DNA from: Ralstonia insidiosa
Lineage (GTDB): Bacteria; Pseudomonadota; Gammaproteobacteria; Burkholderiales; Burkholderiaceae
NCBI RefSeq assembly: GCF_008801405.1
Contig: NZ_VZPV01000002.1
Coordinates: forward strand, 496,001 to 560,000
Length of the DNA: 64,000 nt
Direction: 5' to 3'
Made by a program: the position numbers and the translations under genes. Shown piece by piece: positions 1 to 8,731 of the stretch. The notes beneath the pieces are model-generated. The model made no database searches and was not told where the DNA came from. It worked only from the letters and a program-made list of their open reading frames with translations. Position 1 is the stretch's first letter. Each line of letters begins with the position of its first letter.

Positions 1-884
1 CATGCGGCCAGCACTTCTGGCGTCGGCGTCAAACCCAGAACAATGCCGCGCGCGCCAATCGGCTGCTGGAACCAGCGCTTCTGCAGCGCAAGCACATCTG
101 GGCTGGCGAACAGCGCGGCCAGTGTCTGGTCGACCAACGCCTTCCATTGCACATCGGCCTTGGACAGCATCAGCGCGTTCCGCTCCACCGACAGCGTGGG
201 GCCGACCACCTCGTATTGCGCCGGCGTCTTTGCGTTGGCGCGCAGGCCATAGAGCACCACATCGTCAAGCACGAACGCCTGCGCACGCCCCGTGTCGAGC
301 ATCAGGAACGATTCAACGTGGTCCTTGGCATAGACCTCGCGATAGCCGTACTGATCCTTGAGGCGACGCACGTGGCGATCGCTGGTGGAGCCGGCACTGG
401 TCACCACGGTCTTGCCGCGCATGTCGTCAAACGACTGAATACCCGAATCCGTACGCACCAGCATGCGCACCGCCGAGACGTAGTACGCCAGGCTGAAATC
501 CACCTGCTTCTTGCGCTCGGCCGTAATGGTGTTGGGCGCGCAATCAATGGCGACCAACCCGTTGACCACTGCCGGCACGCGGCTCTGCGCGGTCAGCGGC
601 AACCAGCGTACTTTCAGTTCCGGCAGATTGAGGCGGCGCTGCGCCGCTTCGGCCACGCGCAGGCACAGGTCCACCGCATAACCGGCGGGCTGGCCCTTGG
701 CGTCAGAAAACGAGAACGGCACCGCGCCTTCGCGGTACCCCAGGGTGATGGTGCCGGACTGGCGAATCTGGTCAAGAACGGGCGTCGGGCTCTGGGCCTG
801 CGCCGGTGTGGCCACCGCAATCGACAGCGGCAGCAGCAGCGCGGCAAGTGCGCGCGAAACGATCGGCAATGCGGAAGACGACAT
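1..884 (-). CDS. amino-acid ABC transporter substrate-binding protein (5' part, runs off the window)
   Basis: Read on the minus strand from the ATG at 884, the frame is open to the window edge, so the C-terminus is missing. It begins with a Sec signal peptide (hydrophobic core then TPAQAQ) and continues with the bacterial SBP family 3 pattern: ITLGYREGAVPFSF, then GYAVDLC, then VDFSLAYY. Family-3 proteins of this kind bind glutamate/aspartate or related amino acids in the periplasm and deliver them to a membrane permease and ATPase, which would lie beyond position 1 or elsewhere. The family is clear; the substrate is not determined by what is visible. Confidence 0.8.
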   Translation of the reverse strand, partial: MSSSALPIVSRALAALLLPLSIAVATPAQAQSPTPVLDQIRQSGTITLGYREGAVPFSFSDAKGQPAGYAVDLCLRVAEAAQRRLNLPELKVRWLPLTAQSRVPAVVNGLVAIDCAPNTITAERKKQVDFSLAYYVSAVRMLVRTDSGIQSFDDMRGKTVVTSAGSTSDRHVRRLKDQYGYREVYAKDHVESFLMLDTGRAQAFVLDDVVLYGLRANAKTPAQYEVVGPTLSVERNALMLSKADVQWKALVDQTLAALFASPDVLALQKRWFQQPIGARGIVLGLTPTPEVLAA

Positions 885-1007
885 GGTGATCCTTGACGAA
901 AGCGGCAAGGATAGTCACCTGCCCCGTGGGCGCGAACGATCGATTGGCTATATGAGCATCCTGTGGCCGGGCATGTGCATATACGTCGTTCGCATATGCG
1001 CGTGGCG

Positions 1008-1922
1008 TTAGCTGCCCGACGATGCCGGCGATGCAGCGGACGACAGCGCCATCGCCATGCGCCGCTCCCGCGCCGCCACCCAGGTGCCCGCCGCCCCGCA
1101 CATCGCAATGGCCAGGATGCCCGCCACTGACCAGCCATCCGGCACATGCGAGAAGACCAGCCAGCCGCCAATCATGGCAAAGCCGATCTGCATGTAGAGG
1201 TAAGGCGTGAGCATTGCCACCGGCGCGCGGGTGTACGCCAGGATGAGCAGGGCATGGCCGGCCGAACTGACAACGCCCATCAGGATCAGCAGCAGCCACC
1301 ACGTCCACTCCAGCGCCTGCCAGCCGAAGGGCAGCGCAAAGGTCAGGCACAGCGTGCCGACGGCGCCCGTATAGAAGTGGGTCGTGCCTGCCTCGTCCAC
1401 GTTGGCCAGCCGGCTGGTGACAATCTGGAAGCCGGTGTTGGCAGCCACCAGCCCCAGTGGCAGCAGCATGCTCCAGCCAAAGGTGCCGCCGCCGGGCCGG
1501 AGCACCATCATGGCGCCAAGAAACCCGCCCGCCATGAACACCCAGCGCACGGCGGAGACCTGCTCGCCCAGCAGCAGGGCCGCCACCAGGGTGATGACCA
1601 GCGGGGTCAGCATCACGATGGCCGTCACCTCGCCCACCGGCATCTGCCGCAGGCTCAGGAACGCAAACAGGCTGACCGACAGCAACAGCACCCCGCGCAG
1701 CACCTGCAGCCAGGGCCGGCGCGTACGCAGCAAGGAGCGCCCCCTGCTGGGCAGCAGTGTCACGCCCGTCGTGACCGTTTGGAACAGGTAGCGGAACCAG
1801 AGCGCCATGGCCACCGGCACGGTGGTGCTGACATATTTGGTGAGTGTGTCGAACGCGGCAAAGAGCGCGACCGCTGCAATCAGAAAAGCGATCCCCTGCA
1901 GAGGGTGTTGGGCACGACGCAA
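1008..1922 (-). CDS. DMT (EamA/RhaT-like) transporter
   Basis: About 304 residues with ten hydrophobic segments arranged as two EamA repeats, the usual length for a drug/metabolite transporter. Members export small metabolites or amino acids across the inner membrane; the substrate cannot be read from sequence. The only suitable start in this frame is a TTG at 1922: the next upstream in-frame codons run to a stop without ATG or GTG, and a GGAG lies 9 nt upstream of the TTG. It is followed, 123 bp on, by the amino-acid-binding-protein gene on the same strand. Confidence 0.8.
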   Translation of the reverse strand: MRRAQHPLQGIAFLIAAVALFAAFDTLTKYVSTTVPVAMALWFRYLFQTVTTGVTLLPSRGRSLLRTRRPWLQVLRGVLLLSVSLFAFLSLRQMPVGEVTAIVMLTPLVITLVAALLLGEQVSAVRWVFMAGGFLGAMMVLRPGGGTFGWSMLLPLGLVAANTGFQIVTSRLANVDEAGTTHFYTGAVGTLCLTFALPFGWQALEWTWWLLLILMGVVSSAGHALLILAYTRAPVAMLTPYLYMQIGFAMIGGWLVFSHVPDGWSVAGILAIAMCGAAGTWVAARERRMAMALSSAASPASSGS

Positions 1923-2164
1923 GGTGGTCGACTCCGAGAGCGGGCTGGGTGGGTGTGTCGCTGGTGCGACGCATCATACGCCCACCCTCATGCGCTTTGC
2001 CCGTGCATCACGTTGTGCGTTGACATCGGCCACCCGCGTGACTATCACCGATAAGTGGGAATCGACGACACGCAAGGCTCTTGGGGGAACAGACACCCCC
2101 GCACAGCGATAGCCGCGCGATGCAACAAGACGAGTGACGCAGTCACCGCTGCAAGGGGGCCATT

Positions 2165-3601
2165 TTGAGATCGGCACATCTTGAAGTGCAGCCGGGCTTG
2201 TTGCTGAGCCTGTCACCGGGGCGAAGGACCTATCTGACGGCACAGGCAGTGGCCCTGCTGTCGCTGGTGGTCTTCATCTCTGCTCTGCCATTTGCCAAGG
2301 TGCAGTTGGCACAGTTGCCCTCGTTCATCCCCACGTACGAATCAGCGCTCATTCTCAATGACCTGATTACAGCCGTCCTGCTGTTCGGGCAATTTGCCAT
2401 CACACGTTCACGCGCCATGCTGGCGCTGGCCTGCGGCTACTTGTTTACGGCAACCACTGCCGTCGGCCACCTGCTGTCGTTCCCCGGGCTGTTTGCACAC
2501 GGTGGCCTGCTGGGCGCAGGGCCGCAAAGCACCGCCTGGATCTATATGTTCTGGCATGCGGGCTTTCCATTGTTCGTGATCGTGTATGCCGTGCTGAAAG
2601 TGCGTGAAGACCGGGAGCCCGATCGGTATATCGAAACCCCGCTCACGCGCGGGACCGTCCTGCTCGTCATCACTGCCGTGCTGGCAGCCTCCGCCGCGTG
2701 CGTGGCACTGGCCACAGCGGGCGAACACCTGCTGCCGGCCTTCATGGTGGGCAATCGTTATGGACCCGCACAAATGGCGGTGGCCGGTACAACATGGCTG
2801 ATCTGCATGGTCGCTCTGATCGTGCTGTGGCGTTGCAAGCCGCACCTGACCATCGACGTCTGGCTGATGGTGGTGCTGTGCGTGTGGCTTTGCGACGTCG
2901 CGCTCAGCGCCGTGCTCAACGCCGGGCGCTACGACCTCGGCTTCTACGTCGGGCGCGCGTTCGGGTTGCTGGGCGCGAGCTTCGTCCTGTTGCTGTTGCT
3001 GATCGAGAACAGCGTCCTGCACTCGCGCTTGGCTGCTGCCCGCGCAGAACTCAAACGCCTGGCCGCCACCGACCCGCTCACCGGCATCCCCAACCGCCGT
3101 GCCTTTGAAGCTGCCCTGAGCGAAGCCTGGCGGCATGGTGCGCATTGGGAAGCACCGCTGTCGCTGCTGACCATCGACATCGACGTCTTCAAAGACTTCA
3201 ACGAGCGCTACGGCCCGATCCTGGGCGACCAATGCCTGACCACCGTTGCGCAGTGTCTAGCCAAACAGATGCGGCGCGAGGCCGACCTCGTCGCCCGTTA
3301 CAACGGCGATGCGTTTGCCGTGCTGCTGCCGAACATCGACATGGCAACGGCAGCAAAAACCGCGCAGCGCCTGTGCGACGCTGTGGCCGCGCTGGCCATT
3401 CCGCACGCAAGCTCCAGCGTGGCAGGCTACGTGACCGTGAGCGTGGGGGTGGCGAGCGGATGGGCGCAGGAGGGTGTGTTGCCGCAGGTGCTCACCAAGG
3501 TGGCGGACAGCGCGCTGCAGATGGCCAAGGGGGATGGGGGGAACCGCGTGGTGGTGGTGCCGGTGCCTGCGCAGTTGGGGCGAGGGGTGGTGGCGGTGTA
3601 G
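2165..3601 (+). CDS. MASE4-type membrane sensor with degenerate GGDEF domain
   Basis: 478 residues. Residues about 25-285 hold seven to eight membrane segments resembling a MASE4 sensor; residues about 300-460 form a GGDEF domain (DPLTGIPNRRAF at 303-314). Active GGDEF proteins make c-di-GMP, but the signature here is NGDAF (380-384) instead of GG(D/E)EF. The first Gly and the catalytic Glu are replaced, so cyclase activity is doubtful and a GTP- or c-di-GMP-sensing role is possible. The start is a TTG at 2165 preceded by AAGGGGG at good spacing. It is divergent from the DMT gene with a 240-bp gap, and no EAL domain is present. Confidence 0.85.
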   Translation: MRSAHLEVQPGLLLSLSPGRRTYLTAQAVALLSLVVFISALPFAKVQLAQLPSFIPTYESALILNDLITAVLLFGQFAITRSRAMLALACGYLFTATTAVGHLLSFPGLFAHGGLLGAGPQSTAWIYMFWHAGFPLFVIVYAVLKVREDREPDRYIETPLTRGTVLLVITAVLAASAACVALATAGEHLLPAFMVGNRYGPAQMAVAGTTWLICMVALIVLWRCKPHLTIDVWLMVVLCVWLCDVALSAVLNAGRYDLGFYVGRAFGLLGASFVLLLLLIENSVLHSRLAAARAELKRLAATDPLTGIPNRRAFEAALSEAWRHGAHWEAPLSLLTIDIDVFKDFNERYGPILGDQCLTTVAQCLAKQMRREADLVARYNGDAFAVLLPNIDMATAAKTAQRLCDAVAALAIPHASSSVAGYVTVSVGVASGWAQEGVLPQVLTKVADSALQMAKGDGGNRVVVVPVPAQLGRGVVAV

Positions 3602-3649
3602 GGCCGTCGAACCCGTCTCACAGGACCCGCCGAAGTGCACCGCACTCCA

Positions 3650-4129
3650 TCAATGCGCCGCGATCACACGCACCGTCGCCCAATCCAACCGCAAGAGGCC
3701 GACCGAAATTGCGGGTCCACCGGCAGGCAGCAGACAGTACTCAGTACCGCCCGGCGCATAGCCCAACGCGGTCCAGTCCAGTGAAAGCAGTTTGCCCCAT
3801 TGAAAGTCCTGCGATTTAATAGCCGCCCGCAGAGCGTCACTTGTCGCCAACTCCGACCGGATCGGCTGGCTCTGCAAATACTCGATGACACCCTGCTCCG
3901 TGTTAATCAGCGGCGTCACAATCCTGACCAGATAGGGGTCCCTCGGCGGAAAGCTCCTCGTCAAGCCAGTGACCGTTGCTGAGCCATCGCTTTGCTCGAT
4001 CTCGATCTGTTGTTGCGTATCGACCCAGTCATTGTTCAGCCAATCATAGGTAACGCCATCACGCGGCACCATGATCAATGCCGACTCAAATTCGAGCTTC
4101 AGCGTGCCCAGATCAATCGAGTACATCAT
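3650..4129 (-). CDS. hypothetical protein downstream of the SEL1-repeat gene
   Basis: 159 residues from the ATG at 4129 (a second ATG follows directly). I do not recognise the family. It has no signal peptide or membrane segment. The pattern of beta-strand-like stretches (IDLGTLKLEFESALIMV, PYLVRIVTPLI) and the C-terminal WATVRV suggest a small mixed alpha/beta fold. The start lies 5 nt beyond the stop of the SEL1-repeat gene, so the two are almost certainly co-transcribed. Its role is probably linked to that of the repeat protein, but nothing shows what it is. Confidence 0.6.
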   Translation of the reverse strand: MMYSIDLGTLKLEFESALIMVPRDGVTYDWLNNDWVDTQQQIEIEQSDGSATVTGLTRSFPPRDPYLVRIVTPLINTEQGVIEYLQSQPIRSELATSDALRAAIKSQDFQWGKLLSLDWTALGYAPGGTEYCLLPAGGPAISVGLLRLDWATVRVIAAH

Positions 4130-4134
4130 TTGAC

Positions 4135-5685
4135 TCACATCCCTGGCGCAAATGGGGCATTCAGATTGAAAACACCCAGCCCGACATAGCCCGGCAGTTC
4201 TGCCTCGACCGGCAGGTCCTGCCCTACCCGCCATGTCCGTGTGATGTGGCTGACGCGCATACGCTGGTCGTACGAGAGGCCGAGCTCACCGTCCTGGTAA
4301 TGCTGCTTGGCGAACTCGTACCCCCGTTCAGCCGAGATGGCCTGCCATAAGAAGCCACGGAACGGATCGCGCCTGACGCCTTTACCGTCGTAGTACGCTG
4401 AACCAAGGCTGTACTGCGCCTTGGCGTGGCCGGCAATTGCCGCCAGACGCAGCCATTTGATAGCGGCCACGTAGTCGGCCGGCGCGTACTTGCCCCCGAG
4501 GTACACACCACCGGCCGCAGCCCGCGCGTCAAGATCACCCTGCTCCGCTGCGCTCAGCAGCCAGCGCATGCCGATGGCACTGTCCTTCTCAACGCCACGC
4601 CCGATCAGGTAGTACCGTCCCACCTCCCGCTGCCCTTGCACATCGCCATGTTCGGCGGCCTTCTTGTGCCAAGCGAAAGCCTTGGCGTCATCTTTCTCAA
4701 CCCCTTTGCCTTCTGCATATAGGAACCCGATACCAGCTTCACCGGCCGGTGCGCCGGCTTCCGCCGCCTTGGTGTACCACCGCATTGACGCTTGGAAATC
4801 CGGTTTGCCGTCAATGCCCTTGTAGGTCAGATAGCCGAGTTCAGCGTACGCAGCTGGGTCACCAAGATCGCCAGCCTTACGCAGCAACTCGAACGCTTTC
4901 GCACCATCCACCTTGACACCGCCGAGCCCTTCTCCATAGATGGTGCCCAAGCGGGTCTGCGCGTACACGACACCCTGCTCGGCAGCCTTCTGATACAGCA
5001 CAAATGCGCGCTGCAGGTCGACGGGCACGTGACGGCCGGTCTCGTAGAGTGCCCCCAAGTTGTATGTGGCGTAAGCCAGCCCGCCATCGGCAGCCTGCTG
5101 GTACAGGCGCAAGGCTTTGTCCACATCGCTCGGCACCCCCAGCCCAAAGTCATACAGATAAGCGAGCCCATTCAATGCACAGACGTTGTGCTGATCAGCG
5201 GATCGTTGATACCAATGCGCAGCCTGAACATAGTCGACGGGAACGCCGTACCCGTACAAATACATGGTGCCGAGACCGTATTGCGCCTGTGCATCGCCTT
5301 CCTGCGCGTGCTTGCGGTACAACACCAGTGCCTTTGCGTAGCCCTCCGGGCCGGGCTGCCGCATGACGTAGAACCCGGCGAGCCCGTTGTCGCCCAGCGC
5401 GGGGTTCGTTTTCGCCAGCTTGCTGAACGTCTCCATTGCGGCCTTGTCGTCTCGTGGCATGCCGAGCCCATACATCATCAGCGTACCCAGGCTTGCTTGG
5501 GCTCGCGCGTCTCCATGCTTGGCTAGCGGCTGGAGTTCCGCCACGGCTTCGCCATAGCGTTGCTGCCGCATCGCTTGTTCAGCGCTTTTCATATCAGCAT
5601 TGGCCGACAGGGCCAAACCGCACAGCACGGCGGCGGCAACCACGCCCGCGCCGGACACAATGAAGGAAGAACGAGGCTTAAGCAT
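4135..5685 (-). CDS. exported SEL1-repeat protein
   Basis: 516 residues from the ATG at 5685 (an in-frame extension to 5838 is less likely because it precedes the signal peptide). The N-terminus is a signal peptide or membrane anchor (FIVSGAGVVAAAVLCGLALSANA). The rest is about eleven SEL1-like TPR repeats of roughly 36 residues with the typical LG..Y..G.GV..D...A..W...AA pattern. SEL1 proteins are periplasmic or surface scaffolds for protein contacts. It is the first gene of a likely pair with the hypothetical gene ending at 3650. The two upstream genes (membrane protein, lipoprotein) are on the same strand, so the four may form one envelope module. Confidence 0.85.
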   Translation of the reverse strand: MLKPRSSFIVSGAGVVAAAVLCGLALSANADMKSAEQAMRQQRYGEAVAELQPLAKHGDARAQASLGTLMMYGLGMPRDDKAAMETFSKLAKTNPALGDNGLAGFYVMRQPGPEGYAKALVLYRKHAQEGDAQAQYGLGTMYLYGYGVPVDYVQAAHWYQRSADQHNVCALNGLAYLYDFGLGVPSDVDKALRLYQQAADGGLAYATYNLGALYETGRHVPVDLQRAFVLYQKAAEQGVVYAQTRLGTIYGEGLGGVKVDGAKAFELLRKAGDLGDPAAYAELGYLTYKGIDGKPDFQASMRWYTKAAEAGAPAGEAGIGFLYAEGKGVEKDDAKAFAWHKKAAEHGDVQGQREVGRYYLIGRGVEKDSAIGMRWLLSAAEQGDLDARAAAGGVYLGGKYAPADYVAAIKWLRLAAIAGHAKAQYSLGSAYYDGKGVRRDPFRGFLWQAISAERGYEFAKQHYQDGELGLSYDQRMRVSHITRTWRVGQDLPVEAELPGYVGLGVFNLNAPFAPGM

Positions 5686-5740
5686 GGACTCAGTTGGTGA
5701 TCTGCAGATGGGCGATTTCGCCAGCACGCGCGTGCTGCGC

Positions 5741-6589
5741 TCAGCGGTAGTCCGGCCAGGAAAGTGGCTTCGTCGGCTCTGGCGGCTTTGGCTGTTTTGG
5801 TTCGACGACCTGACCCTTGCGCAGCATCCACACAGCAAGCAGACCGAACAGAACCTGCATCGTGTTGATCACCTTAAGGTCGATGACGTATTCACGGTAG
5901 CCCGGCCCGAGCAGACGGACCAACGGCGATGCATACGGCAGGTACCCCAGTACAGTGGCAGCCATGATCACAACCGACACCATCAACCCCATGCCGAAGG
6001 CCCAGGCCCGTTTGTCCTTGGGCATCAAGCCCGCCCCTATCACCAGCCCGAGCAGCGCGCCAAGAAACGACACCCCTGGGCGGTGGAACACCGTAAGCAT
6101 CCACCCGAGCCGCAGCGTGACGCCCTGATAGCTGATGGTGAACACGATGGCGGATACCGCCAGGATGGCGATGGCAAAGAAGGTGCGCTTGGGAGGCATC
6201 GCAGACACAGCCGGCGCGTCCGTCAAATAGCGGGTGCCCAAGCGACTCAGCAAGATTGCGCTTGTCGCCGCGAGCACGGGCACAGCGCTCAGTGCCAACA
6301 CCCAAGGCTGGAGCACGAAGTACGCAATCACGGCAACAACCGCGGCCGATACATAGAGCGTGCGCCCCCATGCACGCCTGCGCAGCAACGCAGCGCCAGC
6401 AACCAACGCGGCAAGCGACCATAGCAATGCAACCGCCCACACCCAACGCTGCTTGGCCGGATAGGCGGCAAACACCTGCTCCCATTCGCCCCGGTACCCG
6501 ATGAGGTAGGTCGCAATTGAAACCAGGGAAAGCGCCGCCGACAAGGTCAGCGCGTAAATGGCAATCCGGACTGTGGTGTGGCGCCGCAT
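5741..6589 (-). CDS. multi-spanning membrane protein of unknown function
   Basis: 282 residues with about seven hydrophobic segments spread over the length and a charged Pro-rich tail (EPKQPKPPEPTKP). I do not recognise a named family. It sits between a lipoprotein with TPR-like helices (upstream) and the SEL1-repeat protein (downstream), all on the minus strand with gaps of 36 and 55 bp. A common envelope function is therefore plausible but not shown. Confidence 0.65.
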   Translation of the reverse strand: MRRHTTVRIAIYALTLSAALSLVSIATYLIGYRGEWEQVFAAYPAKQRWVWAVALLWSLAALVAGAALLRRRAWGRTLYVSAAVVAVIAYFVLQPWVLALSAVPVLAATSAILLSRLGTRYLTDAPAVSAMPPKRTFFAIAILAVSAIVFTISYQGVTLRLGWMLTVFHRPGVSFLGALLGLVIGAGLMPKDKRAWAFGMGLMVSVVIMAATVLGYLPYASPLVRLLGPGYREYVIDLKVINTMQVLFGLLAVWMLRKGQVVEPKQPKPPEPTKPLSWPDYR

Positions 6590-6625
6590 GGGTGATTCTC
6601 TTGTTGCATACCTTCAATCATCGGC

Positions 6626-7228
6626 TTACGCCGGCGTACAGTACTTGCCGTACGGCGTGCGATCTGTGATGGAGCGCTTGCTTGGCCTCTCCACCCGGAG
6701 CGTTGCCGCGCGATTCACCTGAATCTTCGATTCGACGGCATTTCCTGCACCCGCCAGGGCTTTGGCGTACTCATCCAGAATATCGGCATAGCCAGCCGGT
6801 GCTCTGGACGCAGCCCCGTCCTTGTCGAGCTCAGGCAACGCGCGCTCAAAGTACTCCACAGACTGCGCGAACTTCTTCTGATCCAGGCTCAACCTGGCCA
6901 GTTCGACCAAGGACAGATACAGCGGTTGACCTGCCTGCTTGTCGAATTCATAGGCGGCATTGAGCTCGTGCTCTGACTGATCAAAGAAGCACGTCACGCC
7001 CAGTGAGCGTCCGTACTCGTAGTGCAGGATCCCTCTGCGGCCGGCAGGCAACCCAGCCTGATCAGCATTGACGCTTGCGCGTGCATAGGCCCGGCGTGCG
7101 GTATCCCAGTCACCACGCGCTTGAGCTGCCGCCCCTTGCACCATGTAGTTGTTCGATATGCGCTCCTCGACAGCGGAGGCGCATCCGGCCAGCAATACGA
7201 CCACGAGTAATGCGCTGACTGACTTCAT
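6626..7228 (-). CDS. TPR-like lipoprotein
   Basis: 200 residues from the ATG at 7228, chosen over an ATG nine codons upstream because it puts the signal peptide at the start. The lipobox VVVLLAGC gives a lipid-modified Cys at about residue 16. The body is helical with TPR-like pairs (AAQARGDWDTARRAYARA; KFAQSVEYFERALPEL). Proteins of this kind act as periplasmic assembly or scaffold lipoproteins. It is the first gene of the four-gene minus-strand run to 3650. The precise function is unknown. Confidence 0.7.
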   Translation of the reverse strand: MKSVSALLVVVLLAGCASAVEERISNNYMVQGAAAQARGDWDTARRAYARASVNADQAGLPAGRRGILHYEYGRSLGVTCFFDQSEHELNAAYEFDKQAGQPLYLSLVELARLSLDQKKFAQSVEYFERALPELDKDGAASRAPAGYADILDEYAKALAGAGNAVESKIQVNRAATLRVERPSKRSITDRTPYGKYCTPA

Positions 7229-7356
7229 TCTGTTTTTTGATCCTGTGCGGAACACGGTGTGAGAAATGGCAACGCTTTTAGCACGGGCGCGCGCCCAGCG
7301 TCATCCCCCGATGCGTTGGATACACAACGCGTTGGCATGGATCACAGCAGTAGGGC

Positions 7357-7818
7357 CTAGCCCAGCCCCCGAGCCACCCGCCACAACCGCACCAACTCCC
7401 CCTGCTCTGCCGGATACGTCTCAAACTGCGCCACCCCAGGCGGGATGAGAAACCACGGCTGCTTGCTGCGCGTATACACATGCGCGACGGGCACGAAGGC
7501 TTGCTGATGCTCCAGCGTGCCGGGCCGGAGCAGGGCGATATCCGGCTTATCCAGCGGCTCGGCCCATAGGCGCGTGTCGCAACGCGGGCAGATGCGGGCG
7601 CGCCGAGTATGGCCGTTGCCGAGGTCGAACTCGGCGAGTGGTGCGTGGCCTTCGAGAATCTCCAGATCCGTACGCCGGACCCACATCACGGGGAGTGCCG
7701 CGCCGCCAGTACGGCGCTGGCACATGGTGCAATGGCAGACGTAGAACGTGAGCGGATCGGCAATGAGCTGGTACTTGACGTTGCCGCACAGGCAACTGCC
7801 TGGATAGGGTGGGTGCAT
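7357..7818 (-). CDS. GFA / CENP-V family zinc protein
   Basis: 153 residues, the usual length of a glutathione-dependent formaldehyde-activating (GFA) family member. The zinc-binding cysteines are all present: SCLCGN (C9, C11), CHCTMC (C28, C30, C33) and CPRC (C77, C80). The founding enzyme was proposed to condense formaldehyde with glutathione, but most members have unknown substrates, so the family name should not be read as a reaction here. It is divergent from the hydrolase gene starting at 7935. Confidence 0.85.
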   Translation of the reverse strand: MHPPYPGSCLCGNVKYQLIADPLTFYVCHCTMCQRRTGGAALPVMWVRRTDLEILEGHAPLAEFDLGNGHTRRARICPRCDTRLWAEPLDKPDIALLRPGTLEHQQAFVPVAHVYTRSKQPWFLIPPGVAQFETYPAEQGELVRLWRVARGLG

Positions 7819-7934
7819 GTTGGACTCACGTGGAGCGTGACATCGACACAGGCTGGCAGCAGAATCGCGCGAACGTATCGGTCGTATCGGTCACGATTGC
7901 TTCAATCCAATGTCCAATAGATAGGGAGGCCCAC

Positions 7935-8726
7935 TTGCAACCGCCCAACAACGCCGACGATCTCATGGCGACGCAGCCGTTCATGATAGTGGACCTCCCC
8001 GGCCTTGGCCGCCTCTACGAGCCCCCTGGCAATACCCGCGTGCCCCATGTGCTGGTGCTGCACGGATCGGAGGGCGCGTGGTCTGGCTTTGCACACCTGC
8101 AAGCCGCCGGCTTTGCTGCCAGGGGTATTGCGGCACTGCCGTTTGGGTACAGCGTGGGCGGCAACGGCTGGAACGCGGGCCAGATCGAGAACGTGCCCAT
8201 CGACAGAACCGCCGCCGCGTTGGATGCATTACGCAGCCGCCCAAGAACGACCGGCAAGGTCGGGGCTTACGGCGCATCACGCGGGGCTGAGCACGCGCTC
8301 TTGCTCGCGGTGCTGATGGCCACCGACGGCACGATGCGCGCGCCCGACGCGGTTGCAGTCCATGCCGCGCCCGACGTCATCTGTGGCGCGTTCAACGCTA
8401 AAGAATGGCGAGACTCCGGTGACCCAGGCTGGCAAGCGTGGGACCCGGCACGACGCGCCTGGACGTGGAAGGGCACATCGGAAAGCCTGCTCCCAACACA
8501 GCCCATCGAGATTGAACGGTACCCCGGCCCGCTGCTCATCAGTGCCGCCGGGAACGACACCACGTGGTCTTCCGCCATGAGCTGGCGACTTGCCGACCGG
8601 TATGCCACCGGGGGCCGCGTTGCCGAGCTGTTGGCGTTTCCCGGAGAGGACCATATCTTGTCTGCAGAGGCCACGATGGTTCGCGATGCACGGCTGTCGG
8701 CGTTCTTTGCCGAGCATCTGGCGTAA
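7935..8726 (+). CDS. dienelactone-hydrolase-like alpha/beta hydrolase
   Basis: About 263 residues from a TTG at 7935, preferred because GGGAGG (7924-7929) lies 5 nt upstream. An in-frame ATG at 7965 has no comparable site. It has the alpha/beta hydrolase layout: strand VPHVLVLHGSEG, nucleophile elbow YGASRGAEHA with Ser in GASRG, and a late acid/His pair around AFPGEDHILS. This resembles acyl-CoA thioester hydrolase or dienelactone-hydrolase family proteins; the substrate is unknown. The next gene begins 6 bp after its stop, so the two are probably translated from one message. Confidence 0.75.
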   Translation: MQPPNNADDLMATQPFMIVDLPGLGRLYEPPGNTRVPHVLVLHGSEGAWSGFAHLQAAGFAARGIAALPFGYSVGGNGWNAGQIENVPIDRTAAALDALRSRPRTTGKVGAYGASRGAEHALLLAVLMATDGTMRAPDAVAVHAAPDVICGAFNAKEWRDSGDPGWQAWDPARRAWTWKGTSESLLPTQPIEIERYPGPLLISAAGNDTTWSSAMSWRLADRYATGGRVAELLAFPGEDHILSAEATMVRDARLSAFFAEHLA

Positions 8727-8731
8727 CGACA

